From contig JBBABD010000010.1 of NCBI GenBank assembly GCA_041657845.1, positions 1-31,302 of the forward strand: 31,302 nt of DNA. The letters run 5' to 3'. The notes under the pieces are model-generated. The model was not told where the DNA came from. It did not search any database and saw only the letters and a list, made by a program, of their open reading frames with translations. This stretch comes from Parcubacteria group bacterium (GTDB lineage: Bacteria; Patescibacteriota; Minisyncoccia; Moranbacterales; JAKLHP01). Position 1 is the stretch's first letter, and every line of letters starts with the position of its first letter. A program made the translations under genes and the position numbers. Shown one piece after another: positions 13,888 to 21,259 of this stretch.

Positions 13888-13906
13888 TTACGGCGCTACT
13901 TCTTTG
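13888..13906 (-). pseudogene. Relic of the 3' end of a cysteine-rich gene
   Basis: The minus strand reads CAAAGAAGTAGCGCCGTAA, which is the KEVAP-stop end of cysteine-rich protein B with one base changed. It is left over from a third copy and now lies in the 5' leader of the operon. Confidence 0.6.
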
Positions 13907-13911
13907 CTGAA

Positions 13912-13940
13912 ATTATACAATAATTAAAGAAAAAAAACAA
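13912..13940 (-). promoter_or_regulatory. Promoter of the cysteine-rich protein operon
   Basis: TATAAT (13912-13917, minus) with TTGTTT (13935-13940) 17 bp upstream. The start is predicted near 13905. A DnaA-box variant, TTGTCCACA, lies at 13948-13956. Confidence 0.6.
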
Positions 13941-14019
13941 ATAAAAGTTGTCCACACCCCACTCAAATCCCTGGAAATACTAAAAATTTAACCTCGACAG
14001 ATAATAATTGACCGCATAT

Positions 14020-14051
14020 AAAAAAGCCTATTTCGACAATAAGCTTTTTTT
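14020..14051 (-). terminator. Rho-independent terminator of ftsZ
   Basis: On the minus strand AAAAAAGC and GCTTTTTT flank a short hairpin with a T run, 19 bp beyond the ftsZ stop. One internal mismatch. Confidence 0.8.
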
Positions 14052-14069
14052 CAAAAAGGTAAATATTTT

Positions 14070-15275
14070 CTATTTCTCCATTTTTCTCCGAATGAAAGCC
14101 GGGATTTCCAGTTCTTCTTCTTCGGCTTCTTTGGATGTTTCCCCTCTCATTGAAATTCCTCTCGGTTGGATTTTTTCTTCGATAATCATCTTCGTTTCCA
14201 GTTTTTTGGTCGGAAAAACTATCCTTTCTTCTTTCGGTTCTTCTTTTTTCTTGGTTTCTACCGGAATAGTTGCACCAGAAAAAGCTCTGGAAATCTTTTC
14301 GGAAGCTTCGTTCACTTTTTCCGTATCAAATCCGGTAGCAATGACTGTTATATGAATATCGCCTTTTCTGATTTGATCATCGGTAACCGCTCCGAATATT
14401 ACCTTAGCATTCGGATCGATGTTTTCGGTAATAACATTAGCAGCTTCGTTGATTTCAAGCATCGTTAGGTCACTGGAACCGGAAACATTAAACAATACTC
14501 CTTTAGCTCCATCAATTGAAAGTTCGAGAAGAGGGCTGTTTATTGCTTGCCTGGCGGCTTCAATTGCCCTATTTTCTCCGCTGGCAATGCCGATTCCCAT
14601 TAATGCTGATCCGCTATCTTCCAGAATAGCTCTGACATCGGCAAAATCAACATTAACCACTCCCGGCTTGGTGATAAGATCGGAAATTCCCTGAACGCCT
14701 TGTCTTAGCACGTCGTCAACAATCCTAAACGCGCTGATGAGAGTTGTTTTTCTGTCAATTATGGAAAGCAACTTATCATTCGGGATTGTTATCAGAGAAT
14801 CCACTCTGTCTTTTAAATTATCCAATCCCTCTTCGGCAATGGCTCTCCGTTGCGCTCCTTCAAAAGCAAACGGCTTCGTTACCACTGACACAGTCAGAGC
14901 TCCGAGTTCTTTGGCAGTTTCCGCCACAATTGGCGCCGCGCCGGTTCCGGTTCCTCCTCCAAGACCGCAAGTTACAAAAACCATATCCGAACCTTTGAGA
15001 ACTTCTTGAATTTCGTCCCGATTTTCTTCCGCCGCCTGTCTTCCTATTTCCGGATTCATTCCCGCCCCAAGCCCTTTGGTCAAATTTTTTCCAATATGAA
15101 CTTTCTCGGAAGCTTTGGAATGATGAAGCGCCTGCGCATCAGTGTTTATTGCGACAAATTCAACCCCCTTGATTTTCGATTCAATCATCCTGCTGATTGC
15201 ATTGTTTCCTGAACCTCCCACTCCAACTACTTTTATTTTGGCAAAAGTTTCTATATCCGGTTTTATTTCAGCCAT
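14070..15275 (-). CDS. ftsZ: Cell division GTPase FtsZ
   Basis: The tubulin-like GTPase that forms the division ring. The 401-aa sequence has IKVVGVGGSGNNAISRM, the nucleotide loop GGGTGTG (106-112), FAFEGAQRR and the T7-loop region. An acidic/Lys-rich linker (about 318-385) leads to the C-terminal peptide IPAFIRRKMEK, which in other bacteria binds FtsA and membrane anchors. It is downstream of ftsA with a spacer that contains its own promoter and is followed by a terminator. No Shine-Dalgarno is visible. Confidence 0.99.
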   Translation of the reverse strand: MAEIKPDIETFAKIKVVGVGGSGNNAISRMIESKIKGVEFVAINTDAQALHHSKASEKVHIGKNLTKGLGAGMNPEIGRQAAEENRDEIQEVLKGSDMVFVTCGLGGGTGTGAAPIVAETAKELGALTVSVVTKPFAFEGAQRRAIAEEGLDNLKDRVDSLITIPNDKLLSIIDRKTTLISAFRIVDDVLRQGVQGISDLITKPGVVNVDFADVRAILEDSGSALMGIGIASGENRAIEAARQAINSPLLELSIDGAKGVLFNVSGSSDLTMLEINEAANVITENIDPNAKVIFGAVTDDQIRKGDIHITVIATGFDTEKVNEASEKISRAFSGATIPVETKKKEEPKEERIVFPTKKLETKMIIEEKIQPRGISMRGETSKEAEEEELEIPAFIRRKMEK

Positions 15276-15310
15276 AATTATATTATTTAATCAACTTATT
15301 TTAGTATCTA

Positions 15311-15340
15311 AATCTAGCATATCAAACCAGATAATGTCAA
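15311..15340 (-). promoter_or_regulatory. Promoter of ftsZ
   Basis: A perfect TTGACA (15335-15340, minus) and TAGATT (15311-15316) with an 18-bp spacer, in the ftsA-ftsZ gap. The leader would be about 29 nt. ftsZ can thus be expressed apart from ftsA. Confidence 0.7.
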
Positions 15341-15358
15341 GCCGCAAAAAAGACTGCT

Positions 15359-16612
15359 CTAAGGCAAAAATTTCTCCATCCATTTCTTCATTTTTTTCAC
15401 AGTCTCTTCAGTTGTGTTGGACATATTTCCAAAAACTTTTTTTGTTTCTTTCTTCAAACTCGATTTCTGCTCTTCATTCCAAATTACAAGTCCCACGACC
15501 GTCGAAAAAGATGGATCATCAACTTTATTCATTATTCCTCCGAGATTTATTGGAAATCCAATCTGAGCGGGAAGACCTAAAACATTTTTTGCAAGATCGA
15601 CAAGTTGAGGAAGTTTAGCCCCGCCTCCAGTAATTATCGCTCCGGCCGGAAGAAGTCCGGCTTTTCCGATATTTTTTAATTCCCTATTGACCATTCCGAA
15701 TATCTCCTCCAGTCTGGCTTCAATAATTTCCGCGACATGATAACGAGAAACAACTCCTGATTCTTGAGAATCAACTTCGGACAAATCTATTTCTTCTTTT
15801 TTGCCAACCTCTTCGGAAATGGCATTTCCGAATTCCAATTTTACTTTTTCAGCCACTTCAATCGAAGTACGAAGCCCAATAGCAATATCGTTTGTAACAT
15901 GTCCGGCGCCTATCGGAAGAACGGCGGTATGGACTAAATCGCCATCTTCAAAAACAGAAATTCCTGTGGTTCCCCCTCCAATATCAATCAAAACCACCCC
16001 CAATTCTTTTTGTTTTCTTCCAAGAACAGATTCGGCTGCCGCCAAAGGTTCTAAAATTATTTCATCCATATCTATTCCCGACTGATGAATGCATCTGGTC
16101 AGATTTTTAACTTGTCCGGAAGAACATTCAATAACCAAAGCGTTCATTTCCAAGCGAACTCCTTTCATGCCCAAAGGGTCTCTGATGTTTTCCTGATCGT
16201 CCAACCGATAATTTTTAGGGATGACATAGATTATTTCTTTATTTAGCGGAAGCGCAACATTTTGAGCTTCGACGATAACTCTTTCCAAATCATCTTCCGT
16301 TACTTCTCCGTCAGCTCTTCCTACCGCGATAACTCCTTTTGAATTTTGAAAATTTATTTCGGTTCCGCCAATATTAACGTTAGCGCTCTTAACGGTAACC
16401 CCCGCCATTCTTTCGGCTTTTTCCACTGATTCATTGATATTTTTTATCACTTCTTCAACATCGGAAATTATTCCTCTTCTTATTCCGGAAGAAGGCACTT
16501 CTCCTACGCCAATTATCCTGGGTATTTCCACATCAGAAAAAGCCTGTACGATAATACAGCGTACATTAGAAGAGCCAACGTCTATCCCCACTATGATATT
16601 TTTCTTGGACAT
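15359..16612 (-). CDS. ftsA: Cell division protein FtsA
   Basis: An actin-like ATPase that tethers FtsZ to the membrane. The 417-aa sequence has the phosphate-1 loop IIVGIDVGSSNVRCII at the N-terminus, the SHS2-type 1C insert (about 80-160), VLIDIGGGTTGISVFE near 206 and AIITGGGAKLPQL near 333. It ends in an amphipathic helix (VKKMKKWMEKFLP), the membrane-targeting sequence. It lies 39 bp after dgkA and before ftsZ. It is close to the family's usual length (about 420 aa). Confidence 0.98.
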   Translation of the reverse strand: MSKKNIIVGIDVGSSNVRCIIVQAFSDVEIPRIIGVGEVPSSGIRRGIISDVEEVIKNINESVEKAERMAGVTVKSANVNIGGTEINFQNSKGVIAVGRADGEVTEDDLERVIVEAQNVALPLNKEIIYVIPKNYRLDDQENIRDPLGMKGVRLEMNALVIECSSGQVKNLTRCIHQSGIDMDEIILEPLAAAESVLGRKQKELGVVLIDIGGGTTGISVFEDGDLVHTAVLPIGAGHVTNDIAIGLRTSIEVAEKVKLEFGNAISEEVGKKEEIDLSEVDSQESGVVSRYHVAEIIEARLEEIFGMVNRELKNIGKAGLLPAGAIITGGGAKLPQLVDLAKNVLGLPAQIGFPINLGGIMNKVDDPSFSTVVGLVIWNEEQKSSLKKETKKVFGNMSNTTEETVKKMKKWMEKFLP

Positions 16613-16651
16613 AGCTAAATTATACGGTAAAAACTTTTTTTCCGCAAAAAA

Positions 16652-17041
16652 TTAATATGCGAAAATAAAAAGATCTCTAAGATATGGATAAAAAATAATT
16701 ATCCCTATAGCGGCAACAAAGACAGCTGAAATAAGCACTACTGCCGCCATCATATCCTTAATAAGGCGCGCATAGGGATGAACTCTGGGTTTTAAAATAT
16801 CAACTACTTTTTCCACTACCGTATTAACAAGCTCCACCACCAAAATCCACATTATCATCAAAAAAAGAACTACCGCTTCCCAACTTTTTATGTCAAAAAT
16901 TAAAATCAGCGCAACAATAGAAAATGCAGAAATTATCTCTATTTGAAAATTCCTTTCATGAGATATTGCATATTTTACTCCCCTAAAAGCGCACTTGAAG
17001 CTCGTGCAAATTTCCTTGATATTCCTTTTTGTCTCTTCCAT
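16652..17041 (-). CDS. dgkA: Diacylglycerol/undecaprenol kinase (DgkA family)
   Basis: A 129-aa integral membrane kinase of the DgkA family. It has the N-terminal cytoplasmic helix (SFKCAFRGVKYAISHERNFQ), three membrane helices and the catalytic motif VELVNTVVEKVVD (ExxNTxxExxxD). In Gram-positive type members the substrate is undecaprenol, which would feed cell-wall lipid carrier; the substrate cannot be decided here. It lies between ybeY (18 bp) and ftsA (39 bp) in the same direction, an arrangement that fits a wall and division operon. Confidence 0.92.
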   Translation of the reverse strand: MEETKRNIKEICTSFKCAFRGVKYAISHERNFQIEIISAFSIVALILIFDIKSWEAVVLFLMIMWILVVELVNTVVEKVVDILKPRVHPYARLIKDMMAAVVLISAVFVAAIGIIIFYPYLRDLFIFAY

Positions 17042-17059
17042 ATTGATTTATTAATTTAT

Positions 17060-17479
17060 TTATCTATATTTTTTGCAAACTTCATCCTGAATTTCATACA
17101 TCTTCTTGCTATGGCCAAATCCAATGCAATGCAATATCCCGTGCGAAACCACATATGCCATCTCTTTTTTAAGGGATATTTTGTCAATTTCCGAAGATTT
17201 TTTCACGTATGCCAGACAGACTATCAGCTCGCAAAAAATATCTTTTTCTTTTTTTTGGGGATATTCGGAAAAAGATAAAATATCAGTAACTTTGTTTTTT
17301 TTTCGATAAATCCGGTTGATTCTTTTTATTTCCCTTTCTGATACTATTGCTAGGCTTATGCTTATTTTTCCAGAAAATTTTATTCTGCTCAGCTTAATAG
17401 TTTTTGAAGCAACATCATCAAAATATTTTTTAGCCAAGGAACATTTTTCCTGATTGTTAATCTCTATATCGAATTTCAT
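17060..17479 (-). CDS. ybeY: Endoribonuclease YbeY
   Basis: A metal-dependent RNase involved in 16S rRNA 3' maturation and ribosome quality control. The 139-aa protein carries the zinc motif HGILHCIGFGH near residues 114-124 and the strand motif NKVTDILSFSEY before it. Its ATG overlaps the mscS stop by four bases (ATGA), which indicates translational coupling. ybeY next to dgkA is a conserved pairing in many bacteria. Confidence 0.95.
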   Translation of the reverse strand: MKFDIEINNQEKCSLAKKYFDDVASKTIKLSRIKFSGKISISLAIVSEREIKRINRIYRKKNKVTDILSFSEYPQKKEKDIFCELIVCLAYVKKSSEIDKISLKKEMAYVVSHGILHCIGFGHSKKMYEIQDEVCKKYR

Positions 17480-18021
17480 TTTGTTTTACCTATTATTTTC
17501 CCCTGGGTAAGATTGGCTACGCTTCCGATAGATCCGTTGGAAATATAAACGAGCCCTTCTTTTTCATCTTTTATGACAGTAGAACGAAAGGAAATTTTTT
17601 CCACTTTTCCGGTGAAAGTTCCTATCTTCACTATATCTCCGACATTGTATTGATTTTCTAAAATTATAAATATCCCGCTGACAAAATCCTTAATGAGAGT
17701 TTGCGACCCAAAACCGATTGCCAAGCCCAAAATTCCCGCTCCAGCCAAAAGAGGACGGATATCGATACCGATTAATTCAAGTATTAAAAGGACAGCCACG
17801 CTTAAGATTATTATATTTCCAACCGTATTGAGCAACAAGGCGATTGTCCTGCCCTTAGCTCTGGCTATTTCCTTTCTTGAAGATTTAAAAATAAAAGAAA
17901 AAAACTTATAGACAATCAGCCTGAAGAAGACTTTGAGAAATAGTAATAGAATAAGCAAAACAAGCAATTGATAACCAGCAGTGCCCTTTTCAAGAAAATT
18001 TAAGTTAAAATAATTGAACAT
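17476..18021 (-). CDS. Small-conductance mechanosensitive channel, short MscS form
   Basis: An MscS-family channel that opens under membrane tension. At 181 aa it is much shorter than typical MscS (about 285 aa). It has two N-terminal helices, the pore helix region LLAGAGILGLAIGFGSQTLI and the beta domain (NQYNVGDIVKIGTFTGKVEK, then FRSTVIKDEKEGLVYISNGS). It stops right after the beta domain, so the alpha/beta vestibule domain that forms the cytoplasmic cage is missing. The gene ends in an ATGA overlap with ybeY, and no frameshift is evident, so the short form looks real. Confidence 0.88.
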   Translation of the reverse strand: MFNYFNLNFLEKGTAGYQLLVLLILLLFLKVFFRLIVYKFFSFIFKSSRKEIARAKGRTIALLLNTVGNIIILSVAVLLILELIGIDIRPLLAGAGILGLAIGFGSQTLIKDFVSGIFIILENQYNVGDIVKIGTFTGKVEKISFRSTVIKDEKEGLVYISNGSIGSVANLTQGKIIGKTK

Positions 18022-18131
18022 GAAAATTTATAATTATTCTAATTTCTAACCAATTTCCAATTTATAAATCCCGCCCTTGTTTTTTGGCCATTAGCGTTCG
18101 AATGGGTTAGGTTAGCTAGGGCAATCAGAAA

Positions 18132-18590
18132 TTAGGAAATTTTGGCTATTTCTTCTTTCACAATCTTTTTCACCGCATCTCCATCTGCTTGGCCATTTAA
18201 TCTTTTCATCGCCATTCCCATAACTTTTCCGAAATCTTTCTGAGAATTTGCTCCGGTTTTAGCGATAACTTTCTCTATTTCTTCTCTGATTTTGTCTTCG
18301 CTCATTTGCTCTGGAAGATAAATCGAAAGAATTTCCAATTCTTGTTTTTCCTTATCAGCCAAATCCTGCCTGCCTCCTTTTTCATATTGCTCAATACTAT
18401 CCTTTCTTTGTTTGACTGATTTTTTAATCGTCTCAACAATCTCCTGATCGCTAAGACCTTCTTCTTTTTTCTTTTTTTCAATTTCAGCGTTCTTAATGGC
18501 GCTGGAAAGCAAACGCAAAGTATCACGCCTAAGAGCATCTCCTGATTTCAGAGATTCTTTAAGGTCGGAAAGGATTTGTTCTTTGAGCAT
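18132..18590 (-). CDS. yqeY: GatB/YqeY domain protein
   Basis: A 152-aa protein of the YqeY family, related to the tail domain of GatB of tRNA amidotransferase. Motifs: MLKEQILSDLKESLKSGD, RRDTLRLLSSAIKNAEIEKK, YLPEQMSEDKI, and KDFGKVMGMAMKRLNGQADG near the end. I start at ATG 18590 because the 23 residues of the longer frame lie in a palindrome and do not fit the family. The precise role is unknown; it may bind tRNA or ribosomes. rpsU lies just upstream, a pairing common across bacteria. Confidence 0.92.
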   Translation of the reverse strand: MLKEQILSDLKESLKSGDALRRDTLRLLSSAIKNAEIEKKKKEEGLSDQEIVETIKKSVKQRKDSIEQYEKGGRQDLADKEKQELEILSIYLPEQMSEDKIREEIEKVIAKTGANSQKDFGKVMGMAMKRLNGQADGDAVKKIVKEEIAKIS

Positions 18591-18647
18591 GCGAATTATT
18601 GCAAATACATAAACTAATAAATTCGAATGTATTAGTTTAATATTCGC
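18591..18647. repeat. Palindrome between rpsU and yqeY (GCGAAT...ATTCGC)
   Basis: GCGAAT at one end and ATTCGC at the other enclose ATAAACTAATA and TATTAGTTTA. The right end continues as ATTCGCGACTATTGG, which resembles copies near 25353 and 25800-25850. Confidence 0.75.
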
Positions 18648-18658
18648 GACTATTGGCA

Positions 18659-18910
18659 TTATTCCATTTTTCTCTTGATATTCTTCAGTGCTTCATCATC
18701 AAACTTCCCAAGTTTTTTAAGCTTGTCAATTTCTTTTCTGATTTTTATCTTATACAAAGCTTCGTCTCTTTTTTCCCTTTTATTCTTCTTGTCTTTGAGA
18801 AATCTGGATTTTCTGGCACGCGCCAAAACACCGCTTTGCTGAACTCTGCGGGAAAATCTTCTTATCAAGCTTTCTGATGTTTCTTTTTCCTTTTTTCTTA
18901 CTTCGATCAC
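18659..18910 (-). CDS. rpsU: Ribosomal protein bS21
   Basis: A small basic protein of the 30S subunit placed near the 3' end of 16S rRNA and the mRNA exit; it aids initiation. The 83-aa sequence has IEVRKKEKETSESLIRRFSR and QQSGVLARARKSRFL, matching bS21; a Lys-rich tail extends it beyond the usual 60-70 aa. The start is GTG at 18910, supported by the Shine-Dalgarno AAAGGGGG five bases upstream. It leads the rpsU-yqeY pair. Confidence 0.93.
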   Translation of the reverse strand: MIEVRKKEKETSESLIRRFSRRVQQSGVLARARKSRFLKDKKNKREKRDEALYKIKIRKEIDKLKKLGKFDDEALKNIKRKME

Positions 18911-18924
18911 AAAAACCCCCTTTC

Positions 18925-19047
18925 TAATTAATTTTCAATTATCAATGATCAATTTACAATGAATTTTCAATGATTAAATTTACAAAATTTGAAAATTGAT
19001 TAATTGTAAATTTATTGAAAACAAGTAAATTGAAAATTGTAAATTCC
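18925..19047. repeat. AT-rich imperfect palindrome, copy B
   Basis: ATTATCAATGATCAATTTAC near the left end and GAAAACAAGTAAATTGAAAA near the right end are shared with the copy at 28083-28200. It separates hisS from rpsU. Confidence 0.85.
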
Positions 19048-19051
19048 AATT

Positions 19052-20416
19052 CTAGGCGTGTGAAACTATTATATCGCTTTTTAATATTTTTTTTACGGCA
19101 TTAATTATTTTTTCATTCGTCACTGTTTCCTGCGATCCGGTCTTCATATTTTTCACTATTACCGTTCCGTCCAGGGCTTCTTTCTGCCCGATAATCAGCG
19201 TTATTTCAACTTTAAACTTGTCAGCCACTCTAAGTTGCGATTTCAAGCTTCCTCGACCAAAACTTTCCGCTACCGCTATCCCATTCCTTTCAAGTTCGGA
19301 GAACATATTCAAACTTTTCTTTTTGGCTAATTCTCCGAGTTGTGCCAAAAATACTCTTGGAGTTGGAGCCTTGTGCAGTTTGGCGTTAATTCTTTTCATT
19401 TCAATTGCAAGCCTGTCTAGTCCAAGACCGAATCCGATAGCCGGAGTATCTTCTCCGCCCAGCATTTTAATGAGCTTGTCGTACCTTCCTCCTCCGCCCA
19501 AAGAATAATTCTTTCCTCCATCATCATTCACCCAGATTTCAAAAACAGTTCGCGTATAATAATCAAGTCCTCTGACTAAGCGATTGTTAATAACGTAAGG
19601 CAAATTAAGCTCATCTAGATATTCGAGCAAATTCTTGAAATGCAAATGGCAATCAGCGCATAAATGATCGACGGTCTGTGGAGCATTCAGCCCTACCTGA
19701 GCGCATTTGTCTTCCTTGCAATCCAAAATTCGAAGAGGATTGATTTCTAGTCTTCTTTTGCAATCCTGACAAAGCTTTTGTTTTCTTGATTCAAAATAAC
19801 TCATTAAGAGATTGCGATAATCTTTTCGGCACTGGGCGCATCCGATGCTGTTTATCTGGAACTGGATATTTTTAATTCCCAGAGATGTCACTACTCGGTG
19901 AGCCAGCTGGATAAGATGCGCGTCCATAATCGGATTATCTTCTCCAAAAATATCGAAATTCCCTTGCCAATGTTCGCGGTATCTTCCTTCTTGCGGCCTG
20001 TCATAGCGATAAATCTGTCCTATGGAAAATAATTTTATCGGCTTCGGCAAAACATTCATTCCATTTTGAATATATGAACGGCAAATTCCGGCAGTCATTT
20101 CCGGCCGAAGAGCTACCCTGTCTCCGCCTTTGGTTGTGAACGCATACATTTCCTTTTCCACAATGTCGGTCCCTTCTCCAATTGTCCGATTAAAAAGATT
20201 GGCATATTCAACCAAAGGAATATCAATCCTTTGAAAACCATATTCATACGATAACCTGGATAATGTTCTTCTGATATGTTCCCAATATGGCTGGCTTTCC
20301 GGAAGAATATCCCTCATCCCTCGAGGCGGCTGCAAAAGAATCGGCTCCTTTTCGGGAACTTTTTTAGCCAGTTTCTTAGCTGCTGGCTTCTTACTGACTT
20401 TTTTTACTTTCTTCAT
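19052..20416 (-). CDS. hisS: Histidyl-tRNA synthetase
   Basis: Charges tRNA-His. The 454-aa class II synthetase has a Lys-rich N-terminal extension (about residues 1-22), motif 1 around PPRGMRDILPE, motif 2 with ALRPEMTAGICR (102-113), the histidine motif LVRGLDYYTRTVFE (280-293), motif 3 GFGLGLDRLAIEM and the anticodon-binding domain at the end. Eight cysteines fall in CxxC pairs or close to them between residues 193 and 256 (CAQC, CQDC, CKEDKC, CADC), in the insertion domain; many bacterial HisRS have fewer. The gene lies between lepB and rpsU with AT-rich palindromes on both sides. Confidence 0.98.
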   Translation of the reverse strand: MKKVKKVSKKPAAKKLAKKVPEKEPILLQPPRGMRDILPESQPYWEHIRRTLSRLSYEYGFQRIDIPLVEYANLFNRTIGEGTDIVEKEMYAFTTKGGDRVALRPEMTAGICRSYIQNGMNVLPKPIKLFSIGQIYRYDRPQEGRYREHWQGNFDIFGEDNPIMDAHLIQLAHRVVTSLGIKNIQFQINSIGCAQCRKDYRNLLMSYFESRKQKLCQDCKRRLEINPLRILDCKEDKCAQVGLNAPQTVDHLCADCHLHFKNLLEYLDELNLPYVINNRLVRGLDYYTRTVFEIWVNDDGGKNYSLGGGGRYDKLIKMLGGEDTPAIGFGLGLDRLAIEMKRINAKLHKAPTPRVFLAQLGELAKKKSLNMFSELERNGIAVAESFGRGSLKSQLRVADKFKVEITLIIGQKEALDGTVIVKNMKTGSQETVTNEKIINAVKKILKSDIIVSHA

Positions 20417-20417
20417 A

Positions 20418-20508
20418 CTACAAATTACAAATCTGCTACAAATCTACAAATTCTGCAAATAATATCCAAAAAAATATTTGTATATTTGTAATAGATTTGT
20501 AGATTCGT
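20418..20508. repeat. Palindromic repeat between lepB and hisS
   Basis: ACAAATCTACAAATT on the left and GATTTGTAGATTCGT on the right form an imperfect inverted repeat around an AT-rich core with ATTTGTATATTTGTAAT. It is a different sequence from copies A-D. Confidence 0.7.
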
Positions 20509-20512
20509 GGGT

Positions 20513-21151
20513 TTAGTATATTGCTACGTTATTAAACGGCCAGGCGCGAACCAATACTTTCCCGACAATAAATTCTTTTCCGACCGGACCAAAAGCTCTT
20601 GAATCATGGCTATAGCCCCTATTGTCTCCCATTGCAAAATATTCATTATCGCTAAGCTGTTCCGTCGAATCTCCTTGCGTTTTTAATTCTTGCGGCAAAT
20701 ATCCGCTCTCATCCAAAATAAATCCTTCTGGATTTTCTTTGTTGAAAATGTAGACCTTTCCATCGCTAACTTTTATTTTTTCTCCCGGAAGGCCGATTAC
20801 TCTTTTGATAAAATATTGTTTAGGATCTTTTGGATATTTGAAAACAACCACATCGCCTCTTTTCAACTCTTTGAAAGAACTCACTGAAAAAAATTGCTTT
20901 TCTCCCATTCCGATATCCGTTTCTTTGTATCCCAATTCGTTGATAATCAAATATTGGCCGTCTTTGAAATTCGGTTCCATACTGGCTCCTTGGACAAAAA
21001 ACGGCTGAAAAAGAAAAACTCTGATTGGAGTTATGATTACAAGAGCTAGAATAAAAACTTTAACAATTTCCAACAAAAAACTTCCTACGCCAAAATAGGA
21101 CTCTTTTTTTCCATTAAAAACATTGCTCTTTTTAGAGTTTTCTTCTGCCAT
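20513..21151 (-). CDS. lepB: Signal peptidase I
   Basis: Cleaves signal peptides of exported proteins, which here would include the cysteine-rich proteins. The 212-aa sequence has one N-terminal membrane helix (27-50), box B QGASMEPNF with the catalytic serine at 57, box D KQYFIKRVIGLPGE with the general-base lysine at 116, and box E GDNRGYSHDSRAFGPV. The length is normal for the single-helix type. A consensus promoter lies upstream, shared back to back with the LCP gene. Confidence 0.97.
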   Translation of the reverse strand: MAEENSKKSNVFNGKKESYFGVGSFLLEIVKVFILALVIITPIRVFLFQPFFVQGASMEPNFKDGQYLIINELGYKETDIGMGEKQFFSVSSFKELKRGDVVVFKYPKDPKQYFIKRVIGLPGEKIKVSDGKVYIFNKENPEGFILDESGYLPQELKTQGDSTEQLSDNEYFAMGDNRGYSHDSRAFGPVGKEFIVGKVLVRAWPFNNVAIY

Positions 21152-21182
21152 TGATAAAATTTAATGAATAGCAAACACAACC

Positions 21183-21211
21183 ATTATAACACGGCTAATG
21201 CGTCCTTGCAA
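21183..21211 (-). promoter_or_regulatory. Promoter of lepB
   Basis: TATAAT (21183-21188, minus) and TTGCAA (21206-21211) with a 17-bp spacer. TTGCAA is its own reverse complement and also fits as the -35 of the opposite promoter. Confidence 0.8.
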
Positions 21212-21235
21212 GTATCGTACAAAGTAGGCTAACAT
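21206..21235 (+). promoter_or_regulatory. Possible promoter of the LCP gene
   Basis: TTGCAA (21206-21211) and TAACAT (21230-21235) with an 18-bp spacer. The -10 is weaker than that of lepB. The leader would be about 18 nt without a Shine-Dalgarno. Confidence 0.45.
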
Positions 21236-21259
21236 AGAGCTAGCAAGCGAATTATAAAT

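Larger units (their letters stand above)
13388..13906. repeat. 519-bp direct repeat, copy 2
   Basis: Second copy of 11101-11619. Identity stops sharply at 13906, where unique promoter sequence begins, so 13906/13907 is a duplication breakpoint. Confidence 0.93.

Noticed and set aside
16612..16651. Separate promoter for ftsA
   Set aside because: The 39-bp gap after dgkA shows no -35/-10 pair that I could support; read-through from upstream is simpler.
18591..18659. N-terminal extension of yqeY
   Set aside because: The 23 residues are coded by a palindrome with no family similarity; MLKEQILSDL is the normal start.
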